Part shown: positions 8,980 through 17,398 of the stretch, piece by piece
Layout of the letters: every line of letters begins with the position of its first letter
Position numbering within the stretch: the stretch's first letter is position 1
Source of the DNA: Phycisphaera sp.
GTDB lineage: Bacteria > Planctomycetota > Phycisphaerae > Phycisphaerales > Zrk34
DNA: 64,000 nucleotides
Direction: 5' to 3'
Assembly (NCBI GenBank): GCA_016125285.1
Contig: WGMA01000005.1
Location: 124,001-188,000, forward strand
Notes under the pieces: generated by a model
Databases searched by the model: none
What the model was told of the DNA's origin: nothing
What the model saw: only the letters and a program-made list of their open reading frames with translations
Position numbers and translations under genes: made by a program

Positions 8980-10857
8980 TCAGTCGTCGGCGGTTTCCGC
9001 GGATCCCGCGGAGGCGACGTCGGCTCGAACTTCGGACTCGGTGAAGAAGATGCCGTGTACGCCGATGATGTTCCCGTCGCTGTCCTTGACCGGCGTCTTG
9101 TACACGCGGATTCGGCTCGCGGAGCCATCGGCCGCGGGCACCGACTCGACCTGATCGAGCACCTCGCCGGTCTGCATCACGCGCTTGTCGTCGGCGGCGT
9201 AACGCCCGGCGACGTCGGCGGGGAACAGGTCCTCGTCACGGGCGCCCAGGATGTCCACACGGCCCTTGCCGACCATCTCGCAGAACTGGTCGTTGACGAA
9301 CGTGAATCCGCCCTCGATGTCCTTGCGGAACACCGCGATCGGCAGGCTCTCCAGCAGCGAGGTGTACAGCGAAGCGATCTCCGTGACCGCGACCGCCGAA
9401 CGCTGACGCTGACGCGCTTCGGCGTCGAACTGCTGCTCGGCCTTTTCGGCCTTCTCGCGCGCATCCATCAGGTCGGTCACGTCCTCGAACATGCCACGCA
9501 CGCCGATGACCTCGTCGCGGTGGTTGATCACCGGCGTGATCAGGTAATGGACGAAGCCCTTGCCGCGATTCACGCCGCGATACGACTCGACCTCATCGAC
9601 CACCTCGCGCGTCCGCATCACACGCTCGTCCACCGCGGTGTACTCGTCGGCCAGTTCCTTCTCGAACACGTCGTAGTACGTCTTGCCGATCAGCTCCTCA
9701 CGCGAGTGCTTGAGCATGTCGCACATGCGCTTGTTGACAAAGTCGAACCGCCCCTCGGTGTCCTTGCGGAACACCGCCATCGGCATCGATTCAACGAGTT
9801 GGCTGTACACGGCCTCGACCTCGCGTTCGGCCTCCTGGGCGCGGACGCGTTCGGCGATCTCGTCGCGCAGCTGGTCGTTCGTTCGCGCCAGCTCGTCGTT
9901 GACCTCGCGGACCTCCACGTAGGTGAGGCTGTGGTCCAGCATCAGGCCGCCCATCCGGATCGCGTACGCCACCAGGGCGAGCAGGTGGGCGATGTAGAAG
10001 TTCGCTTCGAAGAACGGCGTGGAGGCGAGCGTCTCTTCGGGGAACTGGCGGCCGGCGTTCGCGGACATCCACATCGGGACCAGCAGGCCGAACCCGATGA
10101 ACAGGTGCGCCGCGATCTCCGGCAGCATGCTCAGCCCCATCCCCAGCGAGAACAGCGTGCGGTCGCGTTTGTACTGGCGCGGGTAGACCCACACCGCGCC
10201 CAGCAGGAACAGCGCCGCGGGCAAGAGCTCCCACGGGCGGCGGAGAAACGCCGAGGGGTAATGCATGTGCACCAGGTGATCGGGATTCGTCCCGGCGCGG
10301 ACCAGCAGATGCGCGACGACGAAGAGGATCGGACTGATCAGGAAGATCAGCAGTTGGTCCCGACGCGTGGGTCGACCGTCGGGCCGTCGCAGCATCACCA
10401 GCGGCCCGAGCATGAGGATGATCGCGATGAACACGCGGCTGACCATCCAGATGTAGAGCGTCACGTGTTCGCGGTCGGCCGAGCCGGCGATGTCCGCCAA
10501 CACCGACTCGCGATACATGTTGTTGAAGATGTCGACGCACGCCGCCCAACAGAGGGTCACGCCGATGACGGGCGCGGCCGCACGCACGCCCATGCGCACC
10601 TGCTCGAGGGCCAGCAGACCGGTGAACACCGCGGCGCAGATGATGGCCGTGCCGATCACCGTGTGGGTGAGGCTGCCGGTCAGCTCCCGGAACGCATCCA
10701 TCGGCGACGCGGCGGCGTCACTGACGAGCAACGCCGGAAGCAACGCGGGCAGGATCGTCAAAACAATAGTGATCGCCCAGAGAACCTTTGGCTCCCAGGT
10801 TGCATCCGCCAACTTCGCCTTCGGCGTCGGCTCGCTGCTCATGCCTTCACCCCGCAT
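8980..10857 (-). CDS. Multi-pass membrane protein with two PAS domains and no output domain
   Basis: 625 residues, or 620 if the ATG at 10842 is used; GGGGTGAAGGC directly precedes that ATG, so the shorter form is possible. Residues about 20-320 hold about eight membrane helices. A coiled coil (ELARTNDQLRDEIAERVRAQ) leads to PAS 1 (about 355-475, SMPMAVFRKDTEGRFDFVN) and, after a second helix, PAS 2 (about 490-605, SLPIAVFRKDIEGGFTFVN). The chain ends soon after PAS 2. There is no histidine-kinase, GGDEF, EAL or methyl-accepting region, so any signal must pass through a partner protein. The two PAS domains are clearly similar to each other. Confidence 0.8.
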   Translation of the reverse strand: MRGEGMSSEPTPKAKLADATWEPKVLWAITIVLTILPALLPALLVSDAAASPMDAFRELTGSLTHTVIGTAIICAAVFTGLLALEQVRMGVRAAAPVIGVTLCWAACVDIFNNMYRESVLADIAGSADREHVTLYIWMVSRVFIAIILMLGPLVMLRRPDGRPTRRDQLLIFLISPILFVVAHLLVRAGTNPDHLVHMHYPSAFLRRPWELLPAALFLLGAVWVYPRQYKRDRTLFSLGMGLSMLPEIAAHLFIGFGLLVPMWMSANAGRQFPEETLASTPFFEANFYIAHLLALVAYAIRMGGLMLDHSLTYVEVREVNDELARTNDQLRDEIAERVRAQEAEREVEAVYSQLVESMPMAVFRKDTEGRFDFVNKRMCDMLKHSREELIGKTYYDVFEKELADEYTAVDERVMRTREVVDEVESYRGVNRGKGFVHYLITPVINHRDEVIGVRGMFEDVTDLMDAREKAEKAEQQFDAEARQRQRSAVAVTEIASLYTSLLESLPIAVFRKDIEGGFTFVNDQFCEMVGKGRVDILGARDEDLFPADVAGRYAADDKRVMQTGEVLDQVESVPAADGSASRIRVYKTPVKDSDGNIIGVHGIFFTESEVRADVASAGSAETADD

Positions 10858-10937
10858 CGAGACCCAGATTCGTTTGGCAACACGCCTATCAGCATACCAT
10901 TACAAGATGGGCTTTCACAGGCGGCGCGATCCGGAAT

Positions 10938-11306
10938 TCACGCACGGCCGAGCCAGCGGTCGACGGTCCGGCGGGCGCGGGTCCGCTCGTCGTCGGTCAC
11001 GTGTCGCAGCACCGTCCAGACCGCCGCGACCACCACGAAGAAGTCGTCAACAACCCCGACCACGGGCAGCAGGTCCGGCACGAGGTCGATCCAGCTCACA
11101 ACGTACACCGCGGCGCCGATCACCGTGGTCTTCGCCCACGTCGGCGTGTGATCCGCACGCAGCGTGTAGACGAAGCGCAACGCCGTCTCCAGCGCCCACC
11201 GCACCGGTCCGCGGCGTCCGCGGGGCGCGTCGTCGACCGATTCGCCGTCGACGTGGACGTGGACCTCATCGACACGGCGCACGAGCTCGTTTTCGGGCGT
11301 CGTCAT
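10938..11306 (-). CDS. DUF1232 (YkvA-like) small membrane protein
   Basis: 122 residues. The family core is present: AAVYVVSWIDLVPDLLPVVG followed by VVDDFFVVVAAVWTVLRHV, two hydrophobic stretches around Asp-Leu-Val-Pro-Asp. The N-terminal third is charged and probably cytoplasmic; the C-terminus ends in an Arg-rich helix. DUF1232 proteins are short membrane proteins of unknown function. The gene lies about 80-95 bases upstream of the PAS receptor on the same strand, which may be co-transcribed with it. Confidence 0.82.
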   Translation of the reverse strand: MTTPENELVRRVDEVHVHVDGESVDDAPRGRRGPVRWALETALRFVYTLRADHTPTWAKTTVIGAAVYVVSWIDLVPDLLPVVGVVDDFFVVVAAVWTVLRHVTDDERTRARRTVDRWLGRA

Positions 11307-11336
11307 GCCGTCATTGTATGCGGGCGGGCCGTGGCG

Positions 11337-11350
11337 GATGTTGCAACATC
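11337..11350. repeat. Perfect 14-base palindrome upstream of the DUF1232 gene
   Basis: GATGTTGCAACATC reads the same on both strands and lies about 30 bases upstream of the DUF1232 start, where an operator could sit. No repeat of it was noticed elsewhere in the window, so this may be chance. Confidence 0.4.
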
Positions 11351-11418
11351 GCGGCAGGACGTCGCAGAAGTCGCAACGGTCCGGCGGCGTGCGGGCGTCG
11401 CGGCGTCGGCGCGCGGGA

Positions 11419-12762
11419 TCAGTCGAGGTGCAGCACCACGACGCTCGGCTCGCCGAACGTCAGCACCTTCGCGGCCGAGGGATCGTACGCGGCGCCGTTG
11501 AACGTGATGTACAGCCGCTTGCCGTCGGGCGACAGCTGAAGGTTGTAGGTGCCGCCGAGTTGGTAGGTGAACCGCGTGTGCAGCACGTCCTCGAGGAACG
11601 CGAGCACGGTCTTCTTGCCGGTGGCGATCTCGTAGCGGATCACCGGCGCGCCGACCTTCACCGCGCTGCCGTGGGCGCCGGGGGTGTAATAGAGGTACTT
11701 GCCGGTCGGGTCGGCGACCATGACCGCGGTGTACATGCCGTTGGCGAAGTTCGGGCCGAGGTCTTTGACGGTTTCGGCTTCGGGGTCGAACGCGAAGAGG
11801 CGTCCGCTGGCGGTCATGGCGTAGAGCATGCCGTCGGGTGTGGGCTTGTTGATCGCCGCACGCAGCACGACGCTCTTGTCGCGCGCCGCCGCGGTGGGCA
11901 GGTCCGCCACGCTCGCCTTGGTCGCCTTGATCGTGTTGGTCTCGGGGTCGTAGTAGTGCAGGCGGTTGTCCTGCCCGGTGAAATACACGCGGCCGCGCTT
12001 GTCGTGCATCATCTCGCGGTTTCCGGCGATGACGTCGGCGCCGCCGAGGAACAGCCGCTTGCGCTGCTTGAGGTCGTACACGACGAGATTGTTCTCGTAG
12101 ACGGAGTAGAAGCAGAGCAGGTGGCGCTCGGGCACGTGGTGCGACGCGGGCAACCCCTGCCGCGGCACGATCGCGCCGACGTTCTCGACCTTGTGCGTCG
12201 CGGGGTCCATCCGCAGCAGGATCGAGCCCTCGTAGCCGTTCTTGCCGAACGCGGCGTCGACCTCGCGGTGCTTGCCCCAGTAGGTGCTGAACCACAGCGA
12301 GCCATCATCCTCCTGGCTGATGGCGGAGTGGATCTTGCCGTGCCCGTACACGCCGGGCTTCTGCCCGATCGCCTCGGCGACGTCGACCACGCGCGTGAGC
12401 GTGCGCGTCTTCGGGTTGTACTCGTACACGTAAGCGGTGGCGTCGACGCCGAGGTGATCGCCGATCGACGTGTAGTAACACCCGTCCGCCGCCACGCACC
12501 CGTCGCCCCACGACGACCACAGCGTATCCTTGCTCTTGTTGAGCAGCCCCGCGATGCGGATGAAGTCGATCGTCGGCGGCGTGTCGGCGACGTCGAACGC
12601 CTTGCCGACCTGCTCGCGCAGGTCGACCGGCACCGTGAGCACCGCCTTGTCCTCGAACGTCACCGCGACCTGCTGCGCGTGCGCCGCGCCCGCCGTCGCC
12701 AGCAACAGACATCCCAGCCACATCGGCCACTTCGATACGACTCCGCGTGATGCGCTCTTCAT
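11419..12762 (-). CDS. Secreted beta-propeller protein
   Basis: 447 residues with a signal peptide (MWLGCLLLATAGAAHAQ, about residues 14-30). The rest consists of repeated short strands with YEYNPKTRTLTRVVD, LRMDPATHKVENVG, HYYDPETNTIKATK and FDPEAETVKDLGP, each about 50-60 residues apart, which is the pattern of a seven-bladed propeller of the WD40/YVTN/lactonase style. No catalytic residues can be assigned. Its ATG overlaps the stop of the FG-GAP gene upstream (ATGA, 12759-12762), so translation of the two is coupled and they probably act together outside the cytoplasm. Confidence 0.8.
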   Translation of the reverse strand: MKSASRGVVSKWPMWLGCLLLATAGAAHAQQVAVTFEDKAVLTVPVDLREQVGKAFDVADTPPTIDFIRIAGLLNKSKDTLWSSWGDGCVAADGCYYTSIGDHLGVDATAYVYEYNPKTRTLTRVVDVAEAIGQKPGVYGHGKIHSAISQEDDGSLWFSTYWGKHREVDAAFGKNGYEGSILLRMDPATHKVENVGAIVPRQGLPASHHVPERHLLCFYSVYENNLVVYDLKQRKRLFLGGADVIAGNREMMHDKRGRVYFTGQDNRLHYYDPETNTIKATKASVADLPTAAARDKSVVLRAAINKPTPDGMLYAMTASGRLFAFDPEAETVKDLGPNFANGMYTAVMVADPTGKYLYYTPGAHGSAVKVGAPVIRYEIATGKKTVLAFLEDVLHTRFTYQLGGTYNLQLSPDGKRLYITFNGAAYDPSAAKVLTFGEPSVVVLHLD

Positions 12763-14429
12763 TGAGGCTCCTCGATCACGATCCGTTGGTTCGTCTTCAC
12801 GCCCAGACGTGTGAGCGTCCGCCCGTCGGGCAACGTGATCATCACGTCGACCGTGTCACGGTACCCCAGACCGATCTGGCACTCCGGCACCTGCCCGCTG
12901 GCGTAGCCGTACCCCGCGGCGACCTCATGATAGGCGATCAGCGCGTGGCGATTCGCGGCGTTGCCCGCGCGGTACACGCGGACCTTGGCGCCGATGCCGT
13001 CGCGGCTCAGCGTCTTCTTGCCGATCACGCTCACCTTTAGCCAGTTGCCGCGCGGCTTGGTGGCGTTGCGCAGCAGGTGGCAGCGGTCGCCTGCGAACCA
13101 GTTGACCAGGAAGATGTCGAGCATGCCGTCGCCGTCGAAGTCCACCGTCGGCCCCGCCGGGTAGTACGCCATGCCGTCGGCGCTGTCGGTGATCGCACGC
13201 GGCGGCGCGAAGCGCGGCAGGCCGTCGCCGCCGTTGCCGGTGTTCCAGAAGATCAGCGGCGTGACCTTGTCGCCGTCGCGCCACGCCGCGGACAGGTATA
13301 TGTCCAGCCGCCCGTCGTTGTCGAAGTCACGCAGCTCCACGTGCGGACAACGCACCGGCACCGTCGCGCCGAGTCCCACGACGTCCGTCACGTCGCGGAA
13401 GCGCACCTCGCCGCCCTCCGGCGTCTCGTTGATGTAGACCTTGTTGCGCGCGTGCACGGAGTGCAGCGACACGACGAGGTCGAGCCGCCCGTCGCCGTTG
13501 AGGTCGCCGAACGATGCGCCGCACGGCCAGTCCTCACCGTCGAGCGGGCGCCACATGAATGTCTCGCGCAGCGACTCGGGCTCCTCGTACGTGCCGTCGC
13601 CCTTGGTGATGAACATGCGGTTGGAGTGCGGGATGAACAGGTCGGGCCGCCCGTCGTCGTTGAGGTCCGCGACCGCCGCGCCGAGGCCGAACAGCCCGTC
13701 GGGCAGGCCCTGGGCGTCGTTGGCGACCTCGAACTTCAGGCCGTCCTTGCCGGTGACGTTGTGCAGCAGCACGGTGTGCGGCGTCTTCTTGCCGATGAAC
13801 CGGTCTTCGATGACGAGCAGGTCGAGCAGGCCGTCGCGGTCGTAGTCGAGCGGCACGACGTTGCGCGCCGACAGCAGGCCCTCGGGGCACGCGCCGGACG
13901 ACTCGGTGATGTCGACGAGCTTGCCGTTGCGCCGCGTAAGCAGCACGCTGCGCTGGAGCTGCGCGTCATGCTGCGGGCCGGCGTCGCGCTTCGTCTGCGG
14001 ACGGGCGTTGTTGGAGATGTAGAGCTCGGGCGAGCCGTCGTTGTCGAGGTCGACGAACAGCGCACCGCTCGTGCGGGCGTACCGGGACGCGGCGGGCTCG
14101 TCGGCGACCACGAACCGCCCCGGCTCGACCTGACGCAGCAGCTTCGGCGCGACCGGGCCCGCGGCGGGCGCGTACTCGTCGTTCGGACGGTCGCAGAACC
14201 CGCCGACGAACAGGTCGAAGCGCCCGTCGCCGTCGTAGTCGCCCCACGCCCCGCCGTGCCCCATGATCCCGGCCAGCGGCTTGTCGAGGCCCGCCTCGGC
14301 GGTCACGTCGTCGAACCTGAGCGGGTAGGTCGCGTCGTCGCGAGCCCAAACTATCACCACCGACGCCGCCGCGACCGCCGCAAATACGACGACCGCGCAG
14401 CGGATGCGGATACTCGCGATCTTGCGCAT
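12759..14429 (-). CDS. CRTAC1-family FG-GAP/VCBS repeat protein with ASPIC/UnbV C-terminus
   Basis: 556 residues from the ATG at 14429-14427, which has GGGGGTGG upstream and gives a leader MRKIASIRIRCAVVVFAAVA; a TTG 15 bases further up is less likely. Calcium-binding type repeats recur through the chain: DYDGDGRFDLF, DLDNDGSPELYI, DYDRDGLLDLL, DLNDDGRPDLF, DLNGDGRLDLV, DFDNDGRLDIY and DFDGDGMLDIF, as in an integrin-like propeller. The last 90 residues (NWLKVSVIGKKTLSRDGIGA onward) are an ASPIC/UnbV domain. Such proteins are exported and thought to bind ligands or surfaces. Middle gene of a three-gene operon. Confidence 0.9.
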   Translation of the reverse strand: MRKIASIRIRCAVVVFAAVAAASVVIVWARDDATYPLRFDDVTAEAGLDKPLAGIMGHGGAWGDYDGDGRFDLFVGGFCDRPNDEYAPAAGPVAPKLLRQVEPGRFVVADEPAASRYARTSGALFVDLDNDGSPELYISNNARPQTKRDAGPQHDAQLQRSVLLTRRNGKLVDITESSGACPEGLLSARNVVPLDYDRDGLLDLLVIEDRFIGKKTPHTVLLHNVTGKDGLKFEVANDAQGLPDGLFGLGAAVADLNDDGRPDLFIPHSNRMFITKGDGTYEEPESLRETFMWRPLDGEDWPCGASFGDLNGDGRLDLVVSLHSVHARNKVYINETPEGGEVRFRDVTDVVGLGATVPVRCPHVELRDFDNDGRLDIYLSAAWRDGDKVTPLIFWNTGNGGDGLPRFAPPRAITDSADGMAYYPAGPTVDFDGDGMLDIFLVNWFAGDRCHLLRNATKPRGNWLKVSVIGKKTLSRDGIGAKVRVYRAGNAANRHALIAYHEVAAGYGYASGQVPECQIGLGYRDTVDVMITLPDGRTLTRLGVKTNQRIVIEEPQ

Positions 14430-14468
14430 GCTTGCCACCCCCAATGATGTGCCCTCGACACCGCGGCG

Positions 14469-17189
14469 TCACACGCCCTGCGGCAGGATCTCCATCGCCG
14501 AATCATACTCCATCAGCTTCGTCCGCAGGTCGTGCATGAACTGCCGACTCTGCCGCAGCGCCTCGAATTCCGGCTTCATCGAGGTCTTCTCCTCCATTTC
14601 GCCGATCACGTCGAGGAACTCCGAGGAGTAGCCCGCGATCTTCGCTTCGGACTTGATCACCTCGATCTTTTCCTTGATCGCGTTCTTGTTGGCCGTCTCG
14701 ATGTAGTCGCCGGGCGACTGGAGGATCTCTTCGATGATGCGGACCTGCACGCCGATGTTGTAGCTGGCGCGGACGACCTCGCCGCGGTTCTGCACGACGG
14801 TGTCGCGCGCGGTCTCCAGGAGCAGCTTGGCGAGCGCGTCGAGCGCGGGCTTCTCGTCGGTGGGGATCGCGGCGAGGAACTGCGGGCCGACCATCAGCTG
14901 GTTGTACGCCTGGCGGAGGTCCGCCTGCATGCTCTTGGTGAACGGCTGGCCCTTGTTGACGGCGATGATCGCGTCGGTCGCGAGGTAGCCGGTCTTCACC
15001 GCCCAGAAGTGAACGCCGACGACGGACTGCACGGCGAGCTCGATGTCGGGGATCAGCTTGTTGGCCGTCTGGTACTTGTCGAGCGCCGTGTCGTACTCGC
15101 CGGTCTGGTAGAGCTTGTCGCCCTCGCCGATCGCCGCGACGGCCTTGACGAAGTTGGGTCCGCCGACGGCCTCGATCTGCGCCTGCGTGAAGTTCTTGAC
15201 CACGTCCTCGAGGAACTTGGCGCGTGACTCGGCCGCGGCGATCGCGGTTTCCGAGCGCACCAGCGCCTTCTGATACGCCTGGAACGACAGAGACCACGCC
15301 TTGTTCGCCGACTCGAACTCCTCGCCGCTGAACAGCCGCTCGGCCTCGGCCAGGTGCACGCCGCCCTCACCCCACTCCTTCGCCGCGGCCTGCTCGGCGT
15401 TCTTCTCTTTCGCCCGCGCCGCGATCTCCTGCGCCTGGATCTTCGACGACAGCGCCCCGTCGCGTGTCGCGTTCAACGCCGCGATCGCCGCGATCGCGCT
15501 CTCCAGATCGTGGAACTTCTTCTCACCCTCGTAGTACCGCTTCTCGTTCCAGAACCCGTCGATAGCCTGCATCTCTTCCTTGACCTTCGCGATCAGCGGG
15601 TCGTAACGCTTGGACGAACGCGTGGCGTCCAGCGCCGCCTTCGCCTCCGCCTCGAGCTCCTTCTTGCGGTCGAGCTGATACGGCGTGGCCTCTTCCTTGA
15701 TGCGCGGCTTGGGCTTGGGCGCCTCCTCCTGCACCACGGGTCGGTCGTTGCTCCTGCTGCTGTTCGACGAGAGCAGGAAGATCATCACGATGCCGAGGAA
15801 CACCGCGGTGATCCCGAACCCGGCCATCGCCGCGACGTTCGTCTTCTTCTTGCCGTGTCGCCCGCGTACGCCGATGTCGATCGAGGCGCGTGCGCCCGGC
15901 GCGCCGACGGAGACCGCGGCGCCGCCCAGCGCGGCGGCGGCGCTGTTGGGCGCCGCCGGGGTGTTGGCCGCGGGCGCGGCGAAGAACGGGTTTTCCGCTT
16001 CAACGTCGCCGTCGGCCACGGCGCCAAGCGCGGCGGCGGCCGGGGAACCGGCGTCGCCGAACATCGTGTCGCCCACGGGCTGATCGGCGTACATCGCGAA
16101 GGCGTCGGTCGAACGCTCGCTCGTGCCGACGGGCATGGCGACGGGCGCCGCCGCGGGTGTCGCCGCCGGCTGATTCGAGAACATGCCCTCACCGGCGGGC
16201 GCGGCGCTCGCCGTGTCGTCCACCGCCAGCGGCAGGAAGTCGGCCTCGATGCCGTCGGGCACCTGCTGCGCGGGCTCCTCGCCGCCGCGACGCGCCTCCT
16301 CCAACTGGGCCACCGCCTCGTCGAGCTGACGCTGCGCCTCGACCACCGACTCCTGCGTCGGGAACAACAGCCCCAACTCGTCCTGCGGCACCGTCACGTC
16401 CAGGTGCGCCGAACAGTGCGGGCACACGGTCAGCTTCGGCGTGATCTGCTTGCGGCACGACTGGCAGTAGCCCAACAGATGCGCGATGCCCGGCACCGTC
16501 TGCGCCATCGACCAGAACTGATACGTCGTCGGCCCGCGCAGGATCGTGTCGGGCTTGATCCCGCCGACCTCGATGCGGTCCTTGATCTCCTGGTAGCTCG
16601 ACGAGATGTAGAACGGTCGGCTCGAATACCGCAGCGACCACGCACCGAGGGTGATGCGCGTAGCCATATCCGGCGGGTTGAACACCACGCCGCACGATCC
16701 GCAGCGGTTGTGGTCGGCGATCTTCATGCCGCACGTGGGGCACAGGTCGACGTTGCGCTCGAGTTGGGCGCGCACCGCCTGGGCGAGCGAGCCGGCGGCG
16801 AGCCCGAGCTTGTTGCGGTCGAATTCGGTGGGGAACGAGGTCTTGCAACCCGGACACGCGGGCTGTCCGGGCGTAATGTCCATGTCGCAGGCGTAACACT
16901 TGCCAAGCAGGTGCGCCACGCCGGGCGCCCTCGCGGCGTAGGCCCACAGCTGATTGGTGCCGGGGCCGCGCACGGGCGTGTCGGCCTTGATGCGGCCGCG
17001 CTTGACCATGTCCTTCAGCACGTCGTAGCTGAAGCCGGGCATGAATGGCCGCTTGGGCATGACCATGTACCACGGCCCCATCGAGATCTGCGACGCGCAA
17101 CGGCTGAGCGGCTCGAAGATCCCCTTGCACGCCACGCACTGGTCGGCCTGCTGCTGGATCTGTCCGCAATATGGACACAGGATCATCAT
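14469..17189 (-). CDS. Zinc-ribbon membrane protein with tandem GYF-like modules and long coiled coil
   Basis: 906 residues. The N-terminal half has four zinc ribbons (CPYC...CVAC; CYAC...CPGC; CPTC...CGSC; CQSC...CPHC) interleaved with two copies of a module starting GPWYMVMPKRPFMPGFSYD and GAWSLRYSSRPFYISSSYQE, which look like GYF_2/DUF4339 modules. A Pro/Ala-rich linker leads to one membrane helix at about residues 455-475 (GFGITAVFLGIVMIFLLSS). The last 400 residues are charged, largely helical and partly TPR-like (GEYDTALDKYQTANKLIPD). It is probably cytoplasmic on the zinc side with the helical part in the periplasm. Function unknown. First gene of the operon with the FG-GAP and propeller genes. 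A second ATG lies one codon downstream. Confidence 0.75.
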   Translation of the reverse strand: MMILCPYCGQIQQQADQCVACKGIFEPLSRCASQISMGPWYMVMPKRPFMPGFSYDVLKDMVKRGRIKADTPVRGPGTNQLWAYAARAPGVAHLLGKCYACDMDITPGQPACPGCKTSFPTEFDRNKLGLAAGSLAQAVRAQLERNVDLCPTCGMKIADHNRCGSCGVVFNPPDMATRITLGAWSLRYSSRPFYISSSYQEIKDRIEVGGIKPDTILRGPTTYQFWSMAQTVPGIAHLLGYCQSCRKQITPKLTVCPHCSAHLDVTVPQDELGLLFPTQESVVEAQRQLDEAVAQLEEARRGGEEPAQQVPDGIEADFLPLAVDDTASAAPAGEGMFSNQPAATPAAAPVAMPVGTSERSTDAFAMYADQPVGDTMFGDAGSPAAAALGAVADGDVEAENPFFAAPAANTPAAPNSAAAALGGAAVSVGAPGARASIDIGVRGRHGKKKTNVAAMAGFGITAVFLGIVMIFLLSSNSSRSNDRPVVQEEAPKPKPRIKEEATPYQLDRKKELEAEAKAALDATRSSKRYDPLIAKVKEEMQAIDGFWNEKRYYEGEKKFHDLESAIAAIAALNATRDGALSSKIQAQEIAARAKEKNAEQAAAKEWGEGGVHLAEAERLFSGEEFESANKAWSLSFQAYQKALVRSETAIAAAESRAKFLEDVVKNFTQAQIEAVGGPNFVKAVAAIGEGDKLYQTGEYDTALDKYQTANKLIPDIELAVQSVVGVHFWAVKTGYLATDAIIAVNKGQPFTKSMQADLRQAYNQLMVGPQFLAAIPTDEKPALDALAKLLLETARDTVVQNRGEVVRASYNIGVQVRIIEEILQSPGDYIETANKNAIKEKIEVIKSEAKIAGYSSEFLDVIGEMEEKTSMKPEFEALRQSRQFMHDLRTKLMEYDSAMEILPQGV

Positions 17190-17265
17190 GATGACAAATA
17201 CGTACTCACTGCGAGAGGTTCACGATCGGCGTCGCATCGACCGCACGGCTCGCGCCGGCGACCGA

Positions 17266-17288
17266 TACGACGGTGCACCACCGTCGTA
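17266..17288. promoter_or_regulatory. 10-bp-arm palindrome at the likely transcription start of the zinc-ribbon operon
   Basis: TACGACGGTG and CACCGTCGTA are exact inverted repeats around a 3-base centre. The element sits just downstream of the -10 box at 17295-17300, overlapping the expected start site. It can act as an operator for a dimeric repressor or as a 5'-UTR hairpin. Confidence 0.55.
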
Positions 17289-17294
17289 CCAGGC

Positions 17295-17322
17295 ATTGTA
17301 CGCAGTATCGGGCTTGGTTCAA
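17295..17322 (-). promoter_or_regulatory. Candidate sigma-70 promoter of the zinc-ribbon operon
   Basis: On the minus strand TTGAAC (17322-17317), 16 bases, then TACAAT (17300-17295). It begins inside the T-run of the terminator of the preceding gene, so termination and re-initiation are packed together. The 5' UTR would be about 100 bases. Confidence 0.6.
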
Positions 17323-17367
17323 AAAAACGCGGGTTTCGACCCCGATCAAACAGGGCCGAAACCCGCG
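17321..17367 (-). terminator. Rho-independent terminator after the second DUF1501 gene
   Basis: Perfect 11-bp stem CGCGGGTTTCG / CGAAACCCGCG (17328-17338 and 17357-17367), 18-base loop, and seven T on the minus strand (17327-17321). Confidence 0.88.
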
Positions 17368-17398
17368 CTGTAGGCGGATCACGATCGGCCGAAGCCGA

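Noticed and set aside
8980-10857. Histidine kinase or diguanylate cyclase
   Set aside because: The sequence ends after the second PAS domain; no H-box, ATP-binding or GGDEF motif.
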